Part shown: in pieces, positions 25,904 through 34,565 of the stretch
How positions within the stretch are numbered: position 1 is the first letter of the stretch
Layout: each line of letters starts with the position of its first letter
NCBI RefSeq assembly: GCF_004362745.1
Contig: NZ_SNXY01000011.1
Location: 62,001 to 126,000 of the forward strand
Length of the DNA stretch: 64,000 bases
Source: Oharaeibacter diazotrophicus
GTDB taxonomy: Bacteria; Pseudomonadota; Alphaproteobacteria; Rhizobiales; Pleomorphomonadaceae
Direction of reading: 5' to 3'
Position numbers and translations under genes: made by a program
Notes under the pieces: generated by a model
The model's input: only the letters and a program-made list of their open reading frames with translations
Database searches by the model: none
What the model was told of the DNA's origin: nothing

Positions 25904-27157
25904 TCAGTGCAGGTTGGGCTGGGCGCCCTGGCCCTTCTCGTCGATGGTCAGGCCGCGGGCGAAGCGGTCGAGCCGCATCGCCGCAGCGGTCGGGTGCGGT
26001 TCGCCGGTGGCGATCAGGTGGGCGAAGCAGTAACCGGAGGCCGGCGTCGCCTTGAAGCCGCCGTAGCACCAGCCGGCGTTGAGGTAGAGGTTGTCGACCG
26101 GGGTGCGGTCGATGATCGGCGAACCGTCCATCGACATGTCCATCACGCCTCCCCAGGAGCGCAGCACCTTCAGACGCGACAGGCTCGGCATCATCGCGAC
26201 GCCGGCCTCGGCGACGTTCTCGACGGTCGCGAGGTTGCCGCGCCGGGCGTAGGAATTGTAGCCGTCGATGTCGCCGCCGAAGACGAGGCCGCCCTTGTCG
26301 GACTGCGAGACGTAGAAGTGCCCGGCGCCGAATGTGACGACGGTGTCGACCAGCGGCTTCAGGCCCTCGGTGACGAAGGCCTGCAGCACGTGGCTCTCGA
26401 TCGGCAGCTTCAGGCCGGCCATCGCCGCCGTGACGGAGGAGTGGCCGGCGGTGGCGAGCGCCAGCTTGCGGGCGCCGACGAAGCCGCGTTCGGTCTCGAC
26501 GCCGAGGACGAGGCCGCCGGGGCCGCGGCGGATGCCGGTGACCGCGCAGTGCTGAATGACGTCGACGCCGCGGGCGTCGGCGCCGCGGGCGTAGCCCCAG
26601 GCGACGGCGTCGTGGCGCACGGTGCCGCCGCGCGGCTGCAAAAGGCCGCCCTTGACCGGGAAGCGGGCGTTGTCGAAGTCGATGGTCGGAACGCGTGCGC
26701 GCACGCCGTCGCGGTCGAGCAGGTCGGCGTCGACGCCGTGGAGCCGCATGGCGTTGCCGCGGCGGCGATAGGCGTCGCGCTGGCCGTCGGAGTGGAAGAG
26801 GTTGAGGACGCCGCGCTGCGACACCATGGCGTTGAAGTTGAAGTCGCGCTCCAGCCCTTCCCAGAGCTTCATCGAGAATTCGTAGAACGGGTTGTTGCCG
26901 GCGAGCAGGTAGTTCGAGCGGATGATCGTGGTGTTGCGGCCGATGTTGCCGGAGCCGAGCCAGCCCTTCTCGAGCACCGCGACGTCGGTGATGCCGAATT
27001 CCCGGGCGAGGTAGTAGGCGGTGGCGAGGCCGTGGCCGCCGCCGCCGACGATCACCACGTCGTAGGACGGCTTCGGTTCCGGCGCGCGCCAGGCGCGCGG
27101 CCAGTCGCGGTTGCCGGATAGGCCCTTCAGGAACACGGAGAGGGCGGAATAGCGCAA
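25904..27157 (-). CDS. soxB: Sarcosine oxidase beta subunit / N-methylglutamate dehydrogenase subunit A
   Basis: A 417-aa FAD-dependent amine oxidase subunit. The dinucleotide motif VVIVGGGGHGLATAYYLA is at ~35, then VLEKGWLGSGNIGRNTTIIRSNYL, and HDAVAWGYA, the segment around the His that carries covalent FMN in the heterotetramer. I chose TTG at 27157 because family members begin with RYSALS at that point; a GTG at 27184 would add nine residues. First gene of soxBDAG, divergent from the GlxA-like regulator. Confidence 0.92.
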   Translation of the reverse strand: MRYSALSVFLKGLSGNRDWPRAWRAPEPKPSYDVVIVGGGGHGLATAYYLAREFGITDVAVLEKGWLGSGNIGRNTTIIRSNYLLAGNNPFYEFSMKLWEGLERDFNFNAMVSQRGVLNLFHSDGQRDAYRRRGNAMRLHGVDADLLDRDGVRARVPTIDFDNARFPVKGGLLQPRGGTVRHDAVAWGYARGADARGVDVIQHCAVTGIRRGPGGLVLGVETERGFVGARKLALATAGHSSVTAAMAGLKLPIESHVLQAFVTEGLKPLVDTVVTFGAGHFYVSQSDKGGLVFGGDIDGYNSYARRGNLATVENVAEAGVAMMPSLSRLKVLRSWGGVMDMSMDGSPIIDRTPVDNLYLNAGWCYGGFKATPASGYCFAHLIATGEPHPTAAAMRLDRFARGLTIDEKGQGAQPNLH

Positions 27158-27252
27158 GGCGGGGCGATCCTCGTCCGACGACACGGCCGAGGGTCGCGCC
27201 GTAGCCGCCGCACCGCTTGTCCATACGGGACGTTTTCAGTACCAGAGAGGAC

Positions 27253-28248
27253 ATGACCACTCCCGACGGCCCCGACGACCGCGGGGTCGTCGACGTCGGC
27301 TTCGTGCTCGTCCCCGGCTTCGCCCTGATGTCCTTCGCGGCGGCGACCGAGCCGTTCCGCGCCGCCAACCTGATCGCCCGACGGGCGCTGTGGCGGGTAC
27401 GCTGCTTCGGCGAGACGGCGGCGGTGGCCTCCTCGTCCGGGGTGCCGGTGCCGGCCGAGCCGCTGCCGCCGCGCGGCGCCGGGCTCGCCGCCGTGTTCGT
27501 GATCGCCGGCGGCGGTCCGGCCGACTGGGACCGGCCGGCACTGCTCCAGGGCCTGCGTCGGCTCGCCGGCGAGGGCGTCCGGCTCGGCGGCATCTCGGGC
27601 GGGCCCTATCTGCTGGCGGCGGCGGGCCTCCTCGCCGGCCGGCGCTTCACCATCCACTGGGAGCACGCGCCGGCGCTCGCCGAGGCCTTCCCGGATCTCG
27701 CCCCCGTCCAGGCGCGCTACGTGATCGACCGCGACCGCCTGACCTGCGGCGGCGGCATCGCCCCGCTCGACATGATGCACGCCCTGATCGCCGACCGGCT
27801 CGGCGAGGCCTTCGCCCGCCGCGTCGCCGACTGGTTCCTGCACACGGAGGTCGGCGCCGGCGGCGATCCGCAGCGCGGCTCGGTGGCCGAGCGCCACGGC
27901 GTCCACCACCCGGTGCTGGTCGCGGTGCTCGCCAAGATGGAGGCGACCGTCGAGGCGCCGCTGTCGCGGGCGGCGATGGCGCGCTTCGCCGGGGTGTCGC
28001 CGCGCCACCTCGACCGGCTGTTCGCCGGCCACCGCGGCACCACCTTCCGCGACGACTACCGCCGGATCCGCCTCGCCCACGCCGACCGGCTGGTCCGCCA
28101 GAGCGCGCTCGCCATCTCCGAGATCGCCTTCGCCGCCGGCTTCGCCAGCCCGGCCCACTTCGCCCGCGCCTACGCCGCCGCCTACGGCCGGCCGCCGAGC
28201 GCGGTGCGGCGTGTTTCCTCCGGGTTGAGGGATGTTTCCCTGCAGTGA
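27253..28248 (+). CDS. GlxA-like AraC-family regulator with DJ-1/PfpI domain
   Basis: A 331-aa regulator. Residues ~10-190 form a glutamine-amidotransferase-like (DJ-1) ligand domain (VGFVLVPGFALMSFAAATEPFRAANL, GISGGPYLLAAAGLLAGRR, RYVIDRDRLTCGGGIAPLDMM). Residues ~235-325 hold two AraC helix-turn-helices (VSPRHLDRLFAGHRGTTF, AISEIAFAAGFASPAHFARAYAAAYG). This architecture is shared by GbdR, SouR and GlxA regulators of betaine and sarcosine metabolism. Divergent from soxB, so control of soxBDAG is likely. ATG at 27253; a TTG at 27217 is also open. Confidence 0.9.
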   Translation: MTTPDGPDDRGVVDVGFVLVPGFALMSFAAATEPFRAANLIARRALWRVRCFGETAAVASSSGVPVPAEPLPPRGAGLAAVFVIAGGGPADWDRPALLQGLRRLAGEGVRLGGISGGPYLLAAAGLLAGRRFTIHWEHAPALAEAFPDLAPVQARYVIDRDRLTCGGGIAPLDMMHALIADRLGEAFARRVADWFLHTEVGAGGDPQRGSVAERHGVHHPVLVAVLAKMEATVEAPLSRAAMARFAGVSPRHLDRLFAGHRGTTFRDDYRRIRLAHADRLVRQSALAISEIAFAAGFASPAHFARAYAAAYGRPPSAVRRVSSGLRDVSLQ

Positions 28249-28254
28249 TAGTCT
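28225..28254 (+). promoter_or_regulatory. Predicted promoter of the XRE-cupin regulator
   Basis: TTGAGG (28225-28230), 18 bp, TAGTCT (28249-28254), 36 bp before the TTG start. GTTTCC occurs at 28213-28218 and inside the spacer at 28234-28239; the same hexamer in inverse orientation lies in the glxB promoter. Confidence 0.4.
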
Positions 28255-28290
28255 CGGCCCATCCGCCGCTCGGCGGGCCGGAGACGCGTC

Positions 28291-28914
28291 TTGACCCAGG
28301 ATCCCCACGCCGTCCGCGAGCCGCGCGAGAACAACCTCGAGATGGCGATCGGCCACGAGGTGCGCACCGCGCGCAAGAAGCTCGGCATCACCGTCGCCGA
28401 CCTCGCCGCGGCCACGGGCCTGTCGGTCGGCATGCTCTCCAAGATCGAGAACGGCAACATCTCGCCTTCGCTGGGCAGCCTGCAGGCGCTGTCGCGGGCG
28501 CTCGGCGTGCCGATCACCGACTTCTTCCGCCGCTACGAGGCACCGCGCAACGCGGTGTTCGTGCGGGCCGGCGAAGGCGTCGAGATCGAGCGGCGCGGCA
28601 CCCGGGCCGGCCACCAGTATCGCGCGCTCGGCCACGTCGACGCCAATTCGAGCGGCGTGACGGTCGAGCCCTACCTGATCACCCTGTCGAAGGACAGCGA
28701 CACCTTCCCGACCTTCCAGCACGCCGGGCTGGAGTTCCTGCACATGCTGGAGGGCGAGGTGGTCTACCGCCACGGCGACAGCCTCTACCACATGCGCCCG
28801 GGCGACAGCCTGTTCTTCGACGCCGACGCCCCGCACGGGCCCGAGCAACTGATCGCCCTGCCGGCGCGCTATCTCTCGATCATCTCCTACCCGAAGGGCG
28901 GCGACGGCCGCTGA
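28291..28914 (+). CDS. XRE-family regulator with C-terminal cupin domain
   Basis: A 207-aa protein. Residues ~20-75 are a lambda-repressor-like HTH (VRTARKKLGITVADLAAATGLSVGMLSKIENG). From ~110 a cupin barrel follows (LEFLHMLEGEVVYRHGDSLYHMRPGDSLFFDADAPHGPEQL), with His/Glu ligands for metal or effector. Start TTG at 28291, GGAGAC upstream. Placed between the AraC-type regulator and glxBCD, it probably controls the glx-glnT operon and itself. Confidence 0.88.
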   Translation: MTQDPHAVREPRENNLEMAIGHEVRTARKKLGITVADLAAATGLSVGMLSKIENGNISPSLGSLQALSRALGVPITDFFRRYEAPRNAVFVRAGEGVEIERRGTRAGHQYRALGHVDANSSGVTVEPYLITLSKDSDTFPTFQHAGLEFLHMLEGEVVYRHGDSLYHMRPGDSLFFDADAPHGPEQLIALPARYLSIISYPKGGDGR

Positions 28915-28943
28915 TCCAGGCGTCTGCACAAGGATCGGGCAGA

Positions 28944-28979
28944 TTGCACATTCATTCGCAGGAAACTTTTATTCTTTCC
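28944..28979 (+). promoter_or_regulatory. Predicted glxBCD-glnT promoter with dyad
   Basis: TTGCAC (28944-28949), 17 bp, TTTTAT (28967-28972), about 70 bp before glxB. The -10 region is covered by the dyad GGAAA-N9-TTTCC (28961-28979), a candidate site for the XRE regulator upstream. Confidence 0.5.
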
Positions 28980-29043
28980 AGTTGATGCCGCCGCGCCGAC
29001 GGCGCTATCGTCCCGTCATCGCGACAGGATGGAGGCGTCGGCC

Positions 29044-29952
29044 ATGTGCGGGATCGTCGGGCTGTTCCTGAAGGACGAGGCGCTCCGCCCGGACCTCGGG
29101 CGGCTCCTCTCCGAGATGCTGGTGACGATGACCGACCGCGGGCCGGACTCCGCCGGCATCGCCATCTACGGCGCCGAGACGCCGGGCCGGACCAAGATCA
29201 CCGTGCAGTCGCCGGCCCCCGCGCGCGACTTCCCCGGCCTCGCCGAAGCCCTCGCCGCCGCCACCGGGAGCGCCGTCGAGATCGCCCGCCGCGACACCCA
29301 CGGCGTGCTGACCGTGGCCGAGGACGCCGCCGCGGCGGTGCGCGCCGCGCTGACGACGGTCGCGCCCGAGGTCCGGGTCATGGGCGTCGGCGCGGCGGTC
29401 GAGATCTTCAAGGAGGTCGGCAAACCCGCCGACGTGGTGCGCCGCTTCGGCGTCGCCGCCATGGCCGGCACCCACGGCATCGGCCACACCCGGATGGCGA
29501 CGGAATCGGCGGTGACGACGCTCGGCGCCCACCCGTTCTCGACCGGGCCCGACCAGTGCCTCGTCCACAACGGCTCGCTCTCCAACCACAACAACGTCCG
29601 CCGGGTGCTCCGCCACCGCGGGGCCCGCTTCGAGACCGAGAACGACAGCGAGGTCGCAGCCGCCTATCTCACCGACGCCATGGCCGGCGGGCGCGACCTC
29701 GGCGCCGCGCTCGCGGGCGCGCTCGCCGACCTCGACGGCTTCTTCACCTTCGTGGTCGGCACCCGCTCCGGCTTCGGCGTGCTGCGCGACCCGATCGCCT
29801 GCAAGCCCGCGGTGATGGCCGAGACCGACGCCTACGTCGCCTTCGGCTCCGAATACCGCGCCCTCGCCGGGCTGCCCGGCATCGAGACCGCCCGGGTGTG
29901 GGAGCCGGAGCCGGCCACCGTCTACTTCTGGGACCACGCCCGCGCCGCCTGA
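29044..29952 (+). CDS. glxB: Class II glutamine amidotransferase, GlxB / N-methylglutamate synthase subunit A
   Basis: A 302-aa protein beginning MCGIVGLF; removal of Met exposes Cys as the N-terminal nucleophile. HGIGHTRMAT, VHNGSLSNHN and TENDSEVAA are the glutaminase-site blocks of the GltB/PurF class. It would release ammonia, or transfer an amine, from a glutamyl amide. In glxBCD (mgsABC) the three GltB domains are split into three genes. ATG at 29044 is fixed by the catalytic Cys. Confidence 0.92.
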   Translation: MCGIVGLFLKDEALRPDLGRLLSEMLVTMTDRGPDSAGIAIYGAETPGRTKITVQSPAPARDFPGLAEALAAATGSAVEIARRDTHGVLTVAEDAAAAVRAALTTVAPEVRVMGVGAAVEIFKEVGKPADVVRRFGVAAMAGTHGIGHTRMATESAVTTLGAHPFSTGPDQCLVHNGSLSNHNNVRRVLRHRGARFETENDSEVAAAYLTDAMAGGRDLGAALAGALADLDGFFTFVVGTRSGFGVLRDPIACKPAVMAETDAYVAFGSEYRALAGLPGIETARVWEPEPATVYFWDHARAA

Positions 29953-29970
29953 CCGGCCACGAGGACCGCC

Positions 29971-30657
29971 ATGCCGACGTTCGATCTCGCCGCCACGCCG
30001 CTCAGGGCCCTCAACGAGGCGCTGCACGCGGTCGGCCCCGGTTCCAACGACACCCGCTTCGAGGTGCTCAACCCGCGCGGCGCCCACGCGGTCGCCGTCG
30101 GCGCCGATGCGCCGGTGACGATCGCGGTGCACGGCTCGGTCGGCTACTACTGCGCCGGCATGAACGCCGAGGCGAGCGTCACCGTCCACGGCTCGGCCGG
30201 GCCCGGCGTAGCGGAGAACATGATGTCCGGCACGGTGGTGGTCGAGGGCGATGCCTCGCAATACGCCGGCGCCACCGGCCGCGGCGGGCTGCTGGTGGTT
30301 AAGGGCAACGCCGCCTCGCGCTGCGGCATCTCGATGAAGGGCATCGACATCGTCGTCCACGGCAGCGTCGGGCACATGTCGGCCTTCATGGCGCAGTCGG
30401 GCAACCTCGTGGTGCTCGGCGACGCCGGCGAGGCGCTCGGCGACAGCCTCTACGAGGCCCGCCTGTTCGTGCGCGGCACGGTCAAGAGCCTCGGCGCCGA
30501 CTGCGTCGAGAAGGAGATGCGGCCCGAGCACGTGGCGATCCTCGAGGATCTGCTCGCCCGGGCCGGCGCCCGGGGCGTCTCGCCGGCCGAGTTCCGCCGC
30601 TACGGCTCGGCGCGCCGGCTCTACAGCTTCGACATCGACAACGTCGACGCCTACTGA
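29971..30657 (+). CDS. glxC: GltB C-terminal-like GXGXG protein, GlxC / N-methylglutamate synthase subunit B
   Basis: A 228-aa right-handed beta-helix protein made of G-x-G-x-G repeats (VHGSVGYYCAG, VHGSAGPGVAENMMSGTVVVEGDASQYAGATGRGG, VVHGSVGHMSAFMAQSG). This is the structural C-terminal domain of glutamate synthase large subunits as a separate protein, bridging GlxB and GlxD. It starts 18 bp after glxB. Confidence 0.92.
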   Translation: MPTFDLAATPLRALNEALHAVGPGSNDTRFEVLNPRGAHAVAVGADAPVTIAVHGSVGYYCAGMNAEASVTVHGSAGPGVAENMMSGTVVVEGDASQYAGATGRGGLLVVKGNAASRCGISMKGIDIVVHGSVGHMSAFMAQSGNLVVLGDAGEALGDSLYEARLFVRGTVKSLGADCVEKEMRPEHVAILEDLLARAGARGVSPAEFRRYGSARRLYSFDIDNVDAY

Positions 30658-30668
30658 AGGTCCGTGCG

Positions 30669-31997
30669 ATGAGCTACCGCAATCCCCCGACCCCGCCGCG
30701 CAAGTCCGCCACCTTCGACGACCACACCCTCGCCGAGATCCGCCGCGCCGCGGCGACCGGCATCTACGACATCCGCGGCGGCGGCACCAAGCGCCGGGTG
30801 CCGCATTTCGACGACCTCCTGTTCCTCGGCGCGTCGATCTCGCGCTATCCGCTCGAGGGTTACCGCGAGCGCTGCGACACCACCGTCACCCTCGGCTCCC
30901 GCTTCGCGAAGAAGCCGATCACGCTGAAGATCCCGATCACCATCGCGGGCATGAGCTTCGGTTCGCTGTCGGCCAACGCCAAGGAGGCGCTCGGCCGCGG
31001 CGCCAGCCTCGCCGGCACCTCGACCACCACCGGCGACGGCGGCATGACCGAGGAGGAGCGCGGCCACTCGAAGGTCCTGGTCTACCAGTATCTGCCGTCG
31101 CGCTACGGCATGAACCCGCGCGACCTGCGCCGTGCCGACGCCATCGAGGTGGTGGTCGGCCAGGGCGCCAAGCCCGGCGGCGGCGGCATGCTGCTCGGCC
31201 AGAAGATCTCCGACCGCGTCGCCGAGATGCGCACGCTGCCGAAGGGCATCGACCAGCGCTCGGCCTGCCGCCATCCCGACTGGACCGGACCGGACGACCT
31301 CGAGATCAAGATCTTCGAGCTGCGCGAACTCACCGACTGGGAAAAGCCGATCTACGTCAAGATCGGTGGCGCGCGGCCCTATTACGACACCGCCCTCGCC
31401 GCCAAGGCCGGCGCGGACGTCGTCGTGCTCGACGGCATGCAGGGCGGCACCGCGGCGACCCAGGACGTCTTCATCGAGCACGTCGGCCAGCCGACGCTCG
31501 CCTGCATCCGCCCGGCGGTGAAGGCGCTGCAGGACCTCGGCCTGCACCGCACGGTGCAGCTGGTGGTCTCGGGCGGCGTCCGCTCCGGCGCCGACGTCGC
31601 CAAGGCGCTGGCGCTCGGCGCCGACGCGGTCTCGATCGGAACCGCCGCCCTGGTCGCGATCGGCGACAACGACCCGAAGTGGCAGGCCGAGTACGAGGCG
31701 CTCGGTACCACCGCCGGCGCCTACGACGACTGGCACGAGGGTCGCGACCCCGCCGGCATCACCACCCAGGATCCGGAGCTGGCGGCGCGGCTCGATCCGG
31801 TCGCGGCCGGCCGGCGCCTCGCCAACTACCTGAAGGTGATGACGCTGGAGGCCCAGACCATCGCCCGCGCCTGCGGCCACAACCACGTCCACAACCTCGA
31901 GCCCGAGGACCTCGTCGCCCTCACCCTCGAGGCGGCGGCGATGGCCGGCGTGCCGCTCGCCGGCACCGACTGGATCCCGGGCCGCGGGGGTTTCTGA
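30669..31997 (+). CDS. glxD: FMN-binding glutamate-synthase-like protein, GlxD / N-methylglutamate synthase subunit C
   Basis: A 442-aa TIM-barrel of the GltB central domain. ITIAGMSFGSLSANAKEALGRGA, TTTGDGGM, GQGAKPGGGGMLLGQKIS, VKIGGARPY and VLDGMQGGTAATQDVF are the FMN and 2-oxoglutarate site blocks; VVSGGVRSGADVAKALALGADAV binds the FMN phosphate. With GlxB it would make glutamate or N-methylglutamate from a glutamyl-amide donor. Confidence 0.93.
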   Translation: MSYRNPPTPPRKSATFDDHTLAEIRRAAATGIYDIRGGGTKRRVPHFDDLLFLGASISRYPLEGYRERCDTTVTLGSRFAKKPITLKIPITIAGMSFGSLSANAKEALGRGASLAGTSTTTGDGGMTEEERGHSKVLVYQYLPSRYGMNPRDLRRADAIEVVVGQGAKPGGGGMLLGQKISDRVAEMRTLPKGIDQRSACRHPDWTGPDDLEIKIFELRELTDWEKPIYVKIGGARPYYDTALAAKAGADVVVLDGMQGGTAATQDVFIEHVGQPTLACIRPAVKALQDLGLHRTVQLVVSGGVRSGADVAKALALGADAVSIGTAALVAIGDNDPKWQAEYEALGTTAGAYDDWHEGRDPAGITTQDPELAARLDPVAAGRRLANYLKVMTLEAQTIARACGHNHVHNLEPEDLVALTLEAAAMAGVPLAGTDWIPGRGGF

Positions 31998-32101
31998 CGG
32001 GGACCCGTCCGATCGGCCCTGCCGGCGACGGATGCACGGAACTTGCAAGGCACATCGCGACGACGCCGCGCCGGAGCCCCGGCCGGCGCGAGGGGGACGG
32101 C

Positions 32102-33409
32102 ATGACGATCGACCTTTCCGCCTTCGCCGCCGAGCGCGGCGTCAAGTATTTCATGATCTCCTACACCGACCTGTTCGGGGCCCAGCGCGCCAAGCTGGTG
32201 CCGGCCCAGGCGATCGCCGAGATGCAGGTCGAGGGCGCCGGTTTCGCCGGCTTCGCCACCTGGCTCGACCTGACGCCGGCTCACCCCGACCTCTTCGCCG
32301 TGCCCGATCCCGCCTCGGTGATCCAACTGCCGTGGAAGCCCGAGGTCGCCTGGGTCGCCGCCGACTGCGTCATGGAGGGCGAGCCGGTCGAGCAGGCGCC
32401 GCGCGTGGTGCTGAAGCGTCAGGTCGAGCGGGCGGCGGCGGCGGGATACCGCGTGAAGACCGGCGTCGAGGCCGAGTTCTTCCTGATCTCGGCCGACGGT
32501 TCGGAGATCTCCGACCGCCACGACACCGCGGAAAAGCCCTGCTACGACCAGCAGGCGCTGTTGCGCCGCTACGACGTCATCGCCGAGATCTGCGACCACA
32601 TGCTGGCGCTCGGCTGGAAGCCCTACCAGAACGACCACGAGGACGCGAACGGCCAGTTCGAGATGAACTGGGCCTTCGACGACGCCCTCGTCACCGCCGA
32701 CCGGCACTCCTTCTTCAAGTTCATGGTGAAGTCGGTCTCCGAGAAGCACGGCCTGCGCGCCACCTTCATGCCGAAGCCGTTCAAGGGCCTGACCGGCAAC
32801 GGCTGTCACTGCCACGTCTCGGTGTGGGACCTCGCCGGCACCACCAACGTCTTCGCCGACCGCGACGCGCCCTTCGGGCTCGCCGCCGCCGGCCGCGCCT
32901 TCCTCGGCGGCATCATGGCGCACGCCCCCGCGCTCGCGGCGATCACCAACCCGACGGTGAACTCCTACAAGCGCATCAACGCCCCGCGCACGATCTCGGG
33001 TGCGACCTGGTCGCCGAACACCGTGACCTGGACCGGCAACAACCGTACCCACATGGTGCGCGTGCCCGGGCCCGGCCGCTTCGAGCTGCGCCTGCCCGAC
33101 GGCGCCGCCAACCCCTACCTGCTCCAGGCCGCGATCGTCGCCGCCGGGCTCGACGGCCTCGCCACCGGCGCAGATCCCGGCCCGCATTCCGACCTCGACA
33201 TGTACGCCGAGGGTCACAAGGCGATCGGTGCGCCGAAGCTGCCGTTGAACCTCCTCGACGCGCTGCGCGCCTACGAAGCGGACGTCGGCCTGCGCGAAAG
33301 CCTCGGCGCCGCCTTCTCCGCCGCCTATCTCAAGCTCCGCCACGGCGAGTGGACCTCCTACTGCGGCCACTTCACCGCCTGGGAGCACGAGACCACGCTC
33401 GACGTGTGA
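32102..33409 (+). CDS. glnT: Glutamine synthetase-like protein, probable glutamylmethylamide synthetase (GlnT type)
   Basis: A 435-aa GS-fold ligase. VEAEFFLI, NDHEDANGQFEMNW, FMPKPFKGLTGNGCHCHVSVW, NPTVNSYKRI and the HMVRVPGPGRFELRLPDGAANPYL block cover the metal, ATP and glutamate sites. The family covers GlnT and gamma-glutamylmethylamide synthetase (GmaS). Following glxBCD, with soxBDAG homologues alongside, GmaS activity (glutamate + methylamine + ATP) is plausible. AGGGGG precedes the ATG at 32102. Confidence 0.9.
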   Translation: MTIDLSAFAAERGVKYFMISYTDLFGAQRAKLVPAQAIAEMQVEGAGFAGFATWLDLTPAHPDLFAVPDPASVIQLPWKPEVAWVAADCVMEGEPVEQAPRVVLKRQVERAAAAGYRVKTGVEAEFFLISADGSEISDRHDTAEKPCYDQQALLRRYDVIAEICDHMLALGWKPYQNDHEDANGQFEMNWAFDDALVTADRHSFFKFMVKSVSEKHGLRATFMPKPFKGLTGNGCHCHVSVWDLAGTTNVFADRDAPFGLAAAGRAFLGGIMAHAPALAAITNPTVNSYKRINAPRTISGATWSPNTVTWTGNNRTHMVRVPGPGRFELRLPDGAANPYLLQAAIVAAGLDGLATGADPGPHSDLDMYAEGHKAIGAPKLPLNLLDALRAYEADVGLRESLGAAFSAAYLKLRHGEWTSYCGHFTAWEHETTLDV

Positions 33410-33503
33410 GGCTCCACCTCCGCTGTCGCCACGTTCGGGCTTGACGAAGCGGCCGCGCTCCGGTCCGCTCCGCCGTCGGGACGGACGGATCGGGAGCGAC
33501 GGG

Positions 33504-34433
33504 GTGGCGAAGGTCTTCGCGAGCATCGGCGAGTGCATGGTGGAACTGTCGGGCGCCGGCGACGGCCTCTACCGGCGCGGCTTCGCCGGCGACACGCTCA
33601 ACACCGCCTGGGGCGTCCGCGGGCTTTCGCCCGACGACGCGGTGTCGGTGCGCTACGTCAGCCGGGTCGGCACCGACGCGCTCTCCGACGAGATGGTCCG
33701 CTTCGCCGCCGCCGCCGGGATCGACACCGCCCACGTCGGCCGCGATCCCGTCCGCACGGTCGGGCTCTACATGATCACGCTGCAGGGGGCCGAACGCAGC
33801 TTCTCCTATTGGCGCGACGCCGCCGCCGCGCGTCGGCTCGCCGCCGACCGCGGTGCGCTCGAGGCCGCGCTCGCCGACGCCGACATGGTGTATTTCTCGG
33901 GCATCACCCTCGCGATCCTGCCGCCGGAGGACCGTCCCACCCTGTTCACGGCCCTCGCCGACGCCCGCGCCCGCGGCGCCGTGATCGCCTTCGACGCCAA
34001 CGTGCGGCTGCGGCTGTGGCCGGACGCCGACGCCGCCCGCGCCGGCCTCTCCGACGGCTACCGCGCCGCCACCATCGCGCTGCCGACCCATCCCGACGAG
34101 CGCGACCTCTTCGGCGACCGGAGCCCCGAGGCGACTGCCCGACGGATCGCAGCCCTCGGCGTGCCGGAGGTCGTGGTCAAGGACGGCGCCGATCCTGCGA
34201 CGCTGTTCGCCGACGGCGGGCTCACGTCGCACCCGGCCGAGCGGGTCGACGACGCCGTCGACACCACCGGCGCCGGCGACGGCTTCAACGCCGGCTATCT
34301 CGCCGCCCGCCTCGCGGGCCGGTCCCCCGTCGAGGCGGCCCTGCTCGGCCACCGCGTCGCCGCCCGGATCATCCGCAGCCGCGGCGCCCTGATCGGGCTC
34401 GACGCGCTCGCCGCCGTCGCGGCCGGGGCCTGA
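33504..34433 (+). CDS. kdgK: 2-Keto-3-deoxygluconate kinase (PfkB family)
   Basis: A 309-aa ribokinase-fold kinase. SIGECMVELSG at the N-terminus, GFAGDTLNTA, and the C-terminal DTTGAGDGFNAGY with the catalytic Asp are typical KdgK features; YMITLQGAERSFSYWR is the substrate lid of this branch. GTG at 33504 follows GGGAG. It would phosphorylate KDG made by UxuA for aldolase cleavage. Unlinked to the glx operon by function. Its TGA stop is the first triplet of repeat copy B. Confidence 0.88.
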   Translation: MAKVFASIGECMVELSGAGDGLYRRGFAGDTLNTAWGVRGLSPDDAVSVRYVSRVGTDALSDEMVRFAAAAGIDTAHVGRDPVRTVGLYMITLQGAERSFSYWRDAAAARRLAADRGALEAALADADMVYFSGITLAILPPEDRPTLFTALADARARGAVIAFDANVRLRLWPDADAARAGLSDGYRAATIALPTHPDERDLFGDRSPEATARRIAALGVPEVVVKDGADPATLFADGGLTSHPAERVDDAVDTTGAGDGFNAGYLAARLAGRSPVEAALLGHRVAARIIRSRGALIGLDALAAVAAGA

Positions 34434-34559
34434 TACCGAGCTCGCAAAGGTCCGACCCGTGGTCGGAGCATTGCGGGCGAGGAGCGCCCGACCGGGCGCC
34501 GGCCGGATGGCCGAAGCCTCGCAAACTTCCGACGAGTCGGGAGTTTGCGAGACCGGTAC
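34433..34559. repeat. R127 element, copy B (127 bp)
   Basis: Two hairpins: CGCAAAGGTCCGAC pairing across CGTG with GTCGGAGCATTGCG, and CGCAAACTTCCGAC with GTCGGGAGTTTGCG. They flank the linker GCGCCCGACCGGGCGCCGG. The ends ATACCGAGCTCGCA and (inverted) GTACCGGTCTCGCA are imperfect terminal repeats. It lies between convergent kdgK and the MFS gene; TGATACCG contains the kdgK stop. Confidence 0.8.
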
Positions 34560-34565
34560 GAGGGG

